In this document: one piece after another, positions 41,177-48,574 of the stretch
How positions within the stretch are numbered: position 1 is the first letter of the stretch
Layout: every line of letters begins with the position of its first letter
Origin: Opitutaceae bacterium
Lineage (GTDB): Bacteria > Verrucomicrobiota > Verrucomicrobiia > Opitutales > Opitutaceae
Reading direction: 5' to 3'
Length of the DNA: 52,765 nt
Assembly (NCBI GenBank): GCA_028280945.1
Contig: JANQKV010000071.1
Location: forward strand, 1 to 52,765
The notes under the pieces: generated by a model
What the model saw: only the letters and a program-made list of their open reading frames with translations
What the model was told of the DNA's origin: nothing
Databases searched by the model: none
Made by a program: the position numbers and the translations under genes

Positions 41177-43379
41177 TCACCGTGCGGGTGACAGGTACCT
41201 GCACGCGGATGCGCGTGCCCGCACCGATCCTGGAGTCGATCTCAAGCTCAACACCGAGAGCGGCGGCGCGTTCGCGCAAGCCGCGCAGGCCGAAGTGGCC
41301 TTCGCGGACCGGCTGTTCCGGGTTGAACCCTTGGCCGTCATCGACAATCGCCAGTTCGACGCCTTCTCGGTTGAAGGTGAGGCCCAAGTCGATTGACCGG
41401 GCGGAAGCATGTTTGAGTGCGTTGGTGACGGCTTCCTGGGCGATGCGAAAGAGATGACTGGCCACCGACGGCCTCAGGGTCACCGGTTCGCCAACACAAC
41501 GAAACGTGATGGTTGGACCCTGGGTTTCGTTTAGCGCTTTGCCCAACTGTTCCAATGCGTCGGGCAACGTGGTCTCCTCAAGCTTTAAGGAGCGGAGATT
41601 CCACACGGAGCGCCGGACCTCGGCCTGGCTCTCGCGGAGCAGACGGGTGGCTTCCTGCAACAAACCCAGCGCCTTGTCGGGCCGTTTTTCATAAAAGCCT
41701 TGGACGGCATCCATTTGCAGACCGACGCTCGCCAAAGATTGCTCGAGGGTGTCGTGCAGCTCGCGGCCCAGACGGGTGCGCTCCGCCGTCAGCAGGGCAA
41801 AGTCGGCTTCGGCCGCATGGCGCGCGGCCAGTTCCTGGCGCCATTCGCTGGTGCGCAGGGTGAAGCGTTGGGCCAACTCTTCCCGGGCTTCCTGAAGGCG
41901 ACGACGGGTTTCCTGCAAGGCGGCGTTTTTACGCGCGAGCAGGATGGCCACGACTGAAACGGCGGCAAAAAGCAGCCCTGCGCTGACCAGACCGCCAATC
42001 AAAAACAACGCGAAGTCGGGCGAAGTATGCCAGGGAGCGGTTTCATCAAGCCTGATTTTGTCGGTGGACTGCACGTGGATGCGCAAGGCGGTGGGGAAGG
42101 GGAACAAATCCAGGTTTTGCCCGGGACGCGTGTAAGCCTCGGCGATGCCCTCAACCGTCACCACCGCACCATCGCGCCAAGCCGACGGGTAACGGTCGGT
42201 TGCAGGTGAAACATGCGCCTCAAAGTCGTTGCCGTCCGTTGTGCGCAACGTGATGACCCAAGCGTCGTCTCCGGGGCGGGGTTGCCCCACGATCCGGCCG
42301 TTCATGCGGGCGAGATGTCCCGGTCGGTTGAGTCCGACTGAGAAACTCGTAACGGTGGGTTCGGGCGGAGACCCGGGACGGCGGGCCAGTACTTGGGCAT
42401 GATCAAGCCAGAGGGTTTGGGCGCGACGAAGCGGGAATCCGGCGATATCGAGCACGTCACCCGGCTGGAGGTCGGGCCATGACTCGGCGGTTTCGACAAA
42501 AACTCCGCCGGTGCCGTCGCGAATGGCGAGCCAACCGCCCGCCGGACCGCCGAGATAGGAGCCGGACACCCGCACGCGGTGCCCGGCGTAGCCGTCGGGA
42601 CTGAAGCGGAACAGGTCGCCGATCACTTGGACCGGTAATTCTTCGACGGGCTCGGGCGGGCGGAGCACGTCGATGTCTTCGTCCGATTCGACCAGGAGCA
42701 CGCCGCGCAGGAGTTGCCGCTGGCGGCTGAACAGACCTCCCGCAACACCGGTCACAGAGATTTCGGCATCCGCCAAGTCCAGGCTGCTCTCGGTATATTG
42801 GTTGACACCGGCGAGCACAGTCTGGCCATCGACCCGCAATTGCAGGGCGAGGTGAGGCACGTTGGACCGTTCCACGGGTGTCACTGAGGTGACGACACCT
42901 CGTAGTTCGATGCGCATCGAATCAAACCGACCGCTTGAAAGCGCGCCGGCAGAAACGGGTCGGGCAGGAGGTAAAGGAGCGGGTCCCAGCTTCTCGATGG
43001 ATCTCAACGCCACCACGGGGGCGTAGTCACCCGGAGCGGTGATCCCGTGAACCCGCACGCGCTCCCCCAACGGGAGATCGATTTCGAGCCGTTGCAGGCG
43101 CACGTAGATGCCGCCGGTTTCATCCTGCACAAAAAAGCCGTCGCCCAGTTTCCGGTGAAAATGGGTGACAACCGCTTCGAGCTCAACGGGCAAACCCTCG
43201 CGGGCTTCCGCCGAAGTCAGTCCGTGCACGTCTGCGGCGAAGCGCAGGGGAGCGACATCGGCCGCGGTGTCGATCACCGGCGCGATGCACAGTCCGACCA
43301 AGAGCAGACCTTGCCGCCAACCCGATCCCAGCGGGAGGCGGACGGATGACAGAACTTGTCGGGCGAAGGTGCGCGGCAT
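41163..43379 (-). CDS. NarX-type histidine kinase with repeated OB-fold-like sensor domains
   Basis: About 738 residues. A signal/anchor (WRQGLLLVGLCIAPVIDTAA) is followed by a large periplasmic region (about 50-455) containing repeated OB-fold-like units: GFFVQDETGGIYVRL with PLGERVRVHG; AGGWLAIRDGTGGVFVE with LQPGDVLDIAG; and others. One span (about 460-485), a coiled coil and the HisKA_3 dimerisation domain follow, with the phospho-acceptor His in LGRELHDTLEQSL. The ATPase N box is FRIAQEAVTNALKHA and the G box DDGQGFNPE..HFGLRGLRERA. The ligand is unknown. The start at 43379 is preferred over 43451. It is divergent from the TonB receptor. Confidence 0.9.
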   Translation of the reverse strand: MPRTFARQVLSSVRLPLGSGWRQGLLLVGLCIAPVIDTAADVAPLRFAADVHGLTSAEAREGLPVELEAVVTHFHRKLGDGFFVQDETGGIYVRLQRLEIDLPLGERVRVHGITAPGDYAPVVALRSIEKLGPAPLPPARPVSAGALSSGRFDSMRIELRGVVTSVTPVERSNVPHLALQLRVDGQTVLAGVNQYTESSLDLADAEISVTGVAGGLFSRQRQLLRGVLLVESDEDIDVLRPPEPVEELPVQVIGDLFRFSPDGYAGHRVRVSGSYLGGPAGGWLAIRDGTGGVFVETAESWPDLQPGDVLDIAGFPLRRAQTLWLDHAQVLARRPGSPPEPTVTSFSVGLNRPGHLARMNGRIVGQPRPGDDAWVITLRTTDGNDFEAHVSPATDRYPSAWRDGAVVTVEGIAEAYTRPGQNLDLFPFPTALRIHVQSTDKIRLDETAPWHTSPDFALFLIGGLVSAGLLFAAVSVVAILLARKNAALQETRRRLQEAREELAQRFTLRTSEWRQELAARHAAEADFALLTAERTRLGRELHDTLEQSLASVGLQMDAVQGFYEKRPDKALGLLQEATRLLRESQAEVRRSVWNLRSLKLEETTLPDALEQLGKALNETQGPTITFRCVGEPVTLRPSVASHLFRIAQEAVTNALKHASARSIDLGLTFNREGVELAIVDDGQGFNPEQPVREGHFGLRGLRERAAALGVELEIDSRIGAGTRIRVQVPVTRTVNASS

Positions 43380-43628
43380 GGAAGGGAAGGGGTCGGGGAG
43401 GCGCGGGGTGCAACCGAGGCAATAGGCTGGGAGAGCTATACGGTTTGCCAAGCTCGGTCGATGCTCTGGGCCCCCGCATTATCCATTTGGCTAATAGTAG
43501 AGCGGGTTGGGCGTTTGTTAGAGTCCGCTTATCAGAGGCCTTTCCCCGGCCCATTCGGCTACCCCGGCCTCGTCTCGAACCCAACCCCCGACCCTGCCAC
43601 CGAGCGCTTACCTAACCCAACCGCACCC

Positions 43629-46600
43629 ATGCATATCCCTCCTTCCCCCAACACCTTCGGGTCGTTTCGATCGACCTCGTGCCCACTTCGATGGGCCGCT
43701 GCGCTTTGCACTCTTGCCGCAGTGATTGGCTTTTCATCCACCCCCGCTGCTCAGGCCCAAACCGCCGCCTCATCCGTCTCCGCGGAAGGTTCCGGCGTGG
43801 TGAGCGGTCGTGTGCTCAATGCCCGTTCGGGCAATTACGTGGCGAATGCCCGTGTGCGCATTGCCGACACCAATCTGGTGGCCCTGACCGATACGGAAGG
43901 TCGATTTGTGTTGGCCGGTGTGCCCACCGGCACGCAGACCATGCGGGTTTTTTACACCGGATTTCCCGAGCAGGAAATCTCCGTTCAGGTTGTTGCCGGT
44001 GAAACGGTGCGGCGATCGATTATTTTTGGCTCGGAGGAATCCACCACCAGTGGTGAACCCACGATCACCCTGGACGCATTTGAGGTGGCGACCACTCGTG
44101 AATTGGATGCGGCTGCCGATGCGATCAGCGAACAGCGTTTTGCCGACAATATCAAAAACGTGCTCTCGACCGATGAGTTTGGGTTCATGGCTGAAGGCAA
44201 CGCCGCCGACTTTCTAAAGTTCATGCCCGGCATCGCTGTCACGGACACGGGCGGCAACAGCCGCGACATCGTGCTCAACGGTGTCGGCTCCGAGTTCGTG
44301 CCGATCACGATCGAGGGATTCAACATCGCCAGTGCCGGTGTGGGCCTCAACACCTCCCGCTCCGTGTCGATGGACTTCGTTTCCATCAACAACCTCTCGC
44401 GCATCGAGGTTAACCATGCGCCGCTGCCCGATGACTCCGGCAACGCCTTCGCGGGTTCGATCAATCTGACGCCACGAAGTGCCTTCGAGCGGGCCAACCC
44501 AACCTTCAACTATCGCGCCTTCCTGATGGGCCGCGGTGATGAGTTCGATTTCAACAAGACACCGGGGCCGGGCCGCAGCAGCTCACGCAAGCTCCGCCCG
44601 GGATTCGAGCTCTCCTGGCTCGCTCCGGTAAACGACAACTTTGGCTACACTGTCACTGCTGGTTACTCCGACAACTACTCACCGGAACCGCTGACCCAGT
44701 ATCGTTGGCACGGGGCCTTCGCCGGGACCGGCAACCGCAACAATTTCCCGCAGACCACCCCGGACCGGCCCTACGCAACCAACTACACGATTCGGGATGC
44801 CGCCAAGGAAACCGAGCGCATTTCGTTCGGCACGACGCTGGATTTTCGACTGCGCGAATACGACCGCATCTCGGTTGGCCTGCAGTATTCCTACTTCGAC
44901 CTTCTCGCCACCAACCAGACCATCGATTTCACGTTCCTGCGGGTGGCGGACCACGACAGCACATCGACGACCAGCGCCAACGGGCGGGGCCGCGTGACAC
45001 TGACGAACCTGGTGCGGCACCGCATCAACCGAACCATTCACCCGACGCTTGTGTGGTATCACAACGGTCCGACCTGGACGAGCCGCATGGGCGTCGGATA
45101 CTCCATCGCCGACAATCACAACAAGGATCAGGACAAAGGTGCCTTCAACACCACCCGGTCGACCATGAACAATGTGACCATCATGTTGGATGACGTTGGC
45201 TACCTGCGCCCCGGCAGCATTACCGTGACCGACAACGCGGGGGGGGCGGTGGGCACGCCCATCGATCCGTTTACCCTGACTGATCGTTACTCGCTTAATA
45301 CGGCCGACTACGCTCAGAACATCGTGGATACAAATCGGCTTACCGCCTATGCCGACGCTTCCCGCCAATTTGACCTCGGCGTGCCGGTCGAGGTGAAGGC
45401 GGGCATGCGCTTCGAAGGCCTTACCAAGGAGAACCAGAATTTCTTCACCCGCTATTTTTACGATGGCGAAAACGGCAACCGCGGCCCCTCGGCCTTCCTT
45501 GATGCCACTTACGCGGCGCGCGACGGCCAGCTCGGTTTTCCCGCCATTCAAGGTATTGACAGCTACGCCCTGCATCAAAACCGCCTGGACAATCCCGACA
45601 ACTTCCGCCTCAACGCCGCCGGTCAATACTTCAATGCGGTCAACGGTTCGCGCGAAGCCTCCGAGGACATCATTGCCGGTTACCTCCAGGCGGGGGTGCA
45701 GTTGATGAACCGCCGGCTCAATCTCATCGGCGGTTGGCGCGTCGAACACACCCGCATCGATTCCAACGGGCCGCTCACCGACCCAACCGGCAACTACCAG
45801 CGCGACGCCAGCGGCAACGTCATTCTCGACGACGATGGTCGCCCGGTGCCCATTGTGCCGGTCAATCCGAACGCGCTCGACTACCTGGAGCTCACGTTTC
45901 TCGAGCGGGGCTACAATGTGAAGACCGACTACACCGAGGCGCTGCCGCGTTTCAACGCCAGCTACATGATCACCGAAAACCTGATCGCCCGCGCGTCCTG
46001 GGGACAGTCCTTTGGCCGGCCCAATCTCATCCAGTATTCCGGTGCCATCACTTTCCCTGATCTGGAGGACGACCGGCTCGGCAACGACTTCTTTGTGGTC
46101 AACAATCCGGACATCGAGCCGTGGACGGCCGACGCGTGGACCGCACGCCTCGAATACTACTTCAAGAACGTCGGCCATGTCGCCATCGGCGCGTTCATTC
46201 GCGACTACGACAACTTCTTCACCAACATCACGGAGCCGGTCACACAGGCGTTTCTGGATCCGCTCGGACTCGATCTGGCCGAATACGAGGACGCCCAGGT
46301 GCGCACCCAGATCAACTCCACTGATCCCGTTCGTCATGTCGGTTATACGTTCGAATACAAGCAGGCGCTCACCTTCCTGCCGGAGTGGGCCCGGGGCCTG
46401 CAGGTGTTTGGCAACCTTACCCACATCGACCGCGATCCCGAGCCCTTCGTGGACTCGCTCGATGTCTCGCGCAACAATGTCAACCAGCCTCCGCTCAATC
46501 CGTTTGAGAATACCGGCAACTTTGGCTTCACCCTGTCGCGTGAGCGTTTCACCGCGCGGTTGAATTGGAACTTCCGGGATGAGAAACAAACCCAGCTCAT

Positions 46601-46853
46601 CGCCTGGCGGCCCGATGGCACGCTGAGCACCAGCCAGTTTGGCTACGTGTATCGTCCGTCCCGACTGCGGCTCGATCTGGATCTCGAGTTCAACCTCACC
46701 CGGCATCTCGGCCTCTTCATCAACGGTCGCAACGTCACGGATGTCGCCGATGTGATTGAGGCGGGTGGACCCGAGACCCCGGACTACGCGCGGCTGCGCA
46801 GCCGAGTCGATTACGGGGCGCTGTGGACCTTTGGGGTGAAGGGTCAATTCTAG
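43629..46853 (+). CDS. TonB-dependent outer-membrane receptor
   Basis: About 1,074 residues. Signal peptide CTLAAVIGFSSTPAAQAQ. A carboxypeptidase-regulatory-like domain (VSGRVLNARSGNYVANARVRI..GVPTGTQTMRVFYTGF) is followed by a plug domain (FLKFMPGIAVTDTGGNSRD, VPITIEGFNIASAG) and the 22-strand barrel. The last residues (VDYGALWTFGVKGQF) end in the aromatic Phe needed for outer-membrane insertion. It imports a large substrate, probably a glycan oligomer, with TonB energy. There is no SusD gene next to it, as usual in Opitutaceae. The open frame begins at 43356, but the ATG at 43629 gives the signal peptide. Confidence 0.95.
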   Translation: MHIPPSPNTFGSFRSTSCPLRWAAALCTLAAVIGFSSTPAAQAQTAASSVSAEGSGVVSGRVLNARSGNYVANARVRIADTNLVALTDTEGRFVLAGVPTGTQTMRVFYTGFPEQEISVQVVAGETVRRSIIFGSEESTTSGEPTITLDAFEVATTRELDAAADAISEQRFADNIKNVLSTDEFGFMAEGNAADFLKFMPGIAVTDTGGNSRDIVLNGVGSEFVPITIEGFNIASAGVGLNTSRSVSMDFVSINNLSRIEVNHAPLPDDSGNAFAGSINLTPRSAFERANPTFNYRAFLMGRGDEFDFNKTPGPGRSSSRKLRPGFELSWLAPVNDNFGYTVTAGYSDNYSPEPLTQYRWHGAFAGTGNRNNFPQTTPDRPYATNYTIRDAAKETERISFGTTLDFRLREYDRISVGLQYSYFDLLATNQTIDFTFLRVADHDSTSTTSANGRGRVTLTNLVRHRINRTIHPTLVWYHNGPTWTSRMGVGYSIADNHNKDQDKGAFNTTRSTMNNVTIMLDDVGYLRPGSITVTDNAGGAVGTPIDPFTLTDRYSLNTADYAQNIVDTNRLTAYADASRQFDLGVPVEVKAGMRFEGLTKENQNFFTRYFYDGENGNRGPSAFLDATYAARDGQLGFPAIQGIDSYALHQNRLDNPDNFRLNAAGQYFNAVNGSREASEDIIAGYLQAGVQLMNRRLNLIGGWRVEHTRIDSNGPLTDPTGNYQRDASGNVILDDDGRPVPIVPVNPNALDYLELTFLERGYNVKTDYTEALPRFNASYMITENLIARASWGQSFGRPNLIQYSGAITFPDLEDDRLGNDFFVVNNPDIEPWTADAWTARLEYYFKNVGHVAIGAFIRDYDNFFTNITEPVTQAFLDPLGLDLAEYEDAQVRTQINSTDPVRHVGYTFEYKQALTFLPEWARGLQVFGNLTHIDRDPEPFVDSLDVSRNNVNQPPLNPFENTGNFGFTLSRERFTARLNWNFRDEKQTQLIAWRPDGTLSTSQFGYVYRPSRLRLDLDLEFNLTRHLGLFINGRNVTDVADVIEAGGPETPDYARLRSRVDYGALWTFGVKGQF

Positions 46854-46901
46854 CTCACCGATTTATTGCTTTGGCCTGACTGCTGTTTGTTGGGGTCCTG
46901 C

Positions 46902-46924
46902 CTCCATCGCCTGATGCGATGGAG
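46902..46924. repeat. Hairpin after the TonB receptor gene
   Basis: CTCCATCGC (46902-46910) and GCGATGGAG (46916-46924) form a perfect 9-bp stem with a 5-base loop. It lies about 50 bases after the receptor stop and before the sulfatase gene. There is no T-run, so it may be a weak terminator or an mRNA 3'-end stabiliser. Confidence 0.5.
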
Positions 46925-46971
46925 ACAGCCGGTTTGGTCCCTCGATTAAACCACTTGCCTGGCTTTGATTT

Positions 46972-48513
46972 ATGAATCGTTTCGTTGATGTGGCGCAGGG
47001 GTGGCTGGCGACATGCTGCTGGATCGGATTGACCGGGCTGATCCTGCCCGTGCCGGAAAGCAGTGGGGTGATGGCTCCAAAACCATCCGCCGCTCCTCCG
47101 TCCAACGTGCTGTTCATCGCGATCGATGACTTGAACGACTGGGTCGGGACACTTGACACGCATCCCGCCGCCCGCACTCCGGTCCTGGATCGCTTGGCCG
47201 AACGGGGCACGACATTTCTCAACGCGCATTGCCAGGCCCCCTTGTGCAATCCGTCGCGCTCGTCGGTGCTGCTCGGACTGAGGCCATCCACCACGGGTAT
47301 TTACGGATTGCAGCCGGCGATGCGCGCGGTGAAGGCCTGGGAAAACCACCCCACCATTCTGCAGTGGTTTGCCCGGCACGGCTACCATACCCTGGCTGCG
47401 GGCAAAGTCGACCACGCGCGGTTTCGCGGCGGGAGCAATCCCGCCGGCGAGGTGCATGAGACCGGCCCCTGGGGTGGTCCCGGTGAAGTCTTTCCGGCAA
47501 CCAAGCACGCCGGCGAAACCCCCATGGGCAACAACCCCTGGATGGACTGGGGTGCCCACCCGCATGATGAGACCAAGAAGGGAGACTACCAGGTGGCTGA
47601 GTGGGCGGCCGAACGGCTGCAAACCCTGCCGCCCGGCCAACCGTTTTTTATGGCCCTCGGGTTTTTCCTGCCTCACGTGCCGACTTATGTGACGCCGGAG
47701 CAATTGGCCGCGGTGCCGACCGAGGGGGTGCTGCCGCCGGTGTTGGCCGATGATCGCGTCGACGTGCCGGACTTTGCCTGGTATCTGCATTGGCGGCTGC
47801 CCGAGCCGCGCCTGCGCTGGATGCGGGAGCACGGTCAGTTGCAGCCCTACGTGCGGGCCTATCTCGCGAGCACCACGTGGATCGATGGCCAGATTGGCCG
47901 CGTGCTGGAGGCCCTGGCGTCGGCGGGTTTTGCCGAGAACACACTGGTGGTGGTGTGGGGCGACAACGGCATGCACTTCGGCGAAAAAGGTGTGACGGGT
48001 AAGAACACCTTGTGGGAGCGATCCACCCGGGTGCCGCTCTTGGTCGCCGGGCCGGGCGTGGCTCGCGGCGGGCGCGTTGCTGTGCCGGTGGAGCTGCTGG
48101 ACCTGTATCCGACATTGGCCGACCTGGCCGGTTTGCAGGAAGACTTGCCTCCACTCGAAGGCATCACGCTGCGACCACAGCTGGAGGATGCGACGACTCC
48201 ACGGCAACGTCCGGCGCTCACGACCGCGAATCCCGGCAACCATGCCGTGCGCAGCGAGCGGTACCGATATATTCGATACGCTGACGGTGCGGAAGAGTTC
48301 TACGATCACCTGACTGATCCGCACGAGTGGCGCAACTTGGCGGGCGACCCGGCGGTGGCCGCATTGATGGTGGATCATCGCCGCTGGCTGCCGACCCGCG
48401 ATGCCCCGCATGTTGCCGACCACGGTGGCCGCACCTTGGAATACGATCCCGACACGGGTATCGTGAAGTGGGAAGGGGAGGTTGTTCCTGCCGGTAGCCC
48501 GGTCCCGGAGTAA
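46972..48513 (+). CDS. Type I sulfatase (iduronate-2-sulfatase-like)
   Basis: A 513-residue enzyme with an N-terminal hydrophobic segment suggesting export. The catalytic motif CNPSRSS contains the Cys that is converted to formylglycine (C-x-P-S-R). Metal-binding Asp residues are in VLFIAIDDLNDW and VVWGDNGMHFGEKG; the Lys/His set is in KNTLWERSTRVP and LPHVPTY. It hydrolyses sulfate esters, here probably from a glycan, and needs a formylglycine-generating enzyme, which is not in this window. It lies 118 bases after the TonB receptor on the same strand, supporting joint use of a sulfated glycan. Confidence 0.93.
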   Translation: MNRFVDVAQGWLATCCWIGLTGLILPVPESSGVMAPKPSAAPPSNVLFIAIDDLNDWVGTLDTHPAARTPVLDRLAERGTTFLNAHCQAPLCNPSRSSVLLGLRPSTTGIYGLQPAMRAVKAWENHPTILQWFARHGYHTLAAGKVDHARFRGGSNPAGEVHETGPWGGPGEVFPATKHAGETPMGNNPWMDWGAHPHDETKKGDYQVAEWAAERLQTLPPGQPFFMALGFFLPHVPTYVTPEQLAAVPTEGVLPPVLADDRVDVPDFAWYLHWRLPEPRLRWMREHGQLQPYVRAYLASTTWIDGQIGRVLEALASAGFAENTLVVVWGDNGMHFGEKGVTGKNTLWERSTRVPLLVAGPGVARGGRVAVPVELLDLYPTLADLAGLQEDLPPLEGITLRPQLEDATTPRQRPALTTANPGNHAVRSERYRYIRYADGAEEFYDHLTDPHEWRNLAGDPAVAALMVDHRRWLPTRDAPHVADHGGRTLEYDPDTGIVKWEGEVVPAGSPVPE

Positions 48514-48574
48514 ACTGAGGAGCCTCATATCACGCCGCAACCACCTGCTACGGACTTTCCAAGATCGAATGGGG

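Noticed and set aside
44679..46847. Minus-strand 722-codon open frame opposite the TonB receptor
   Set aside because: Antisense to a well-supported receptor gene; composition-driven open frame.
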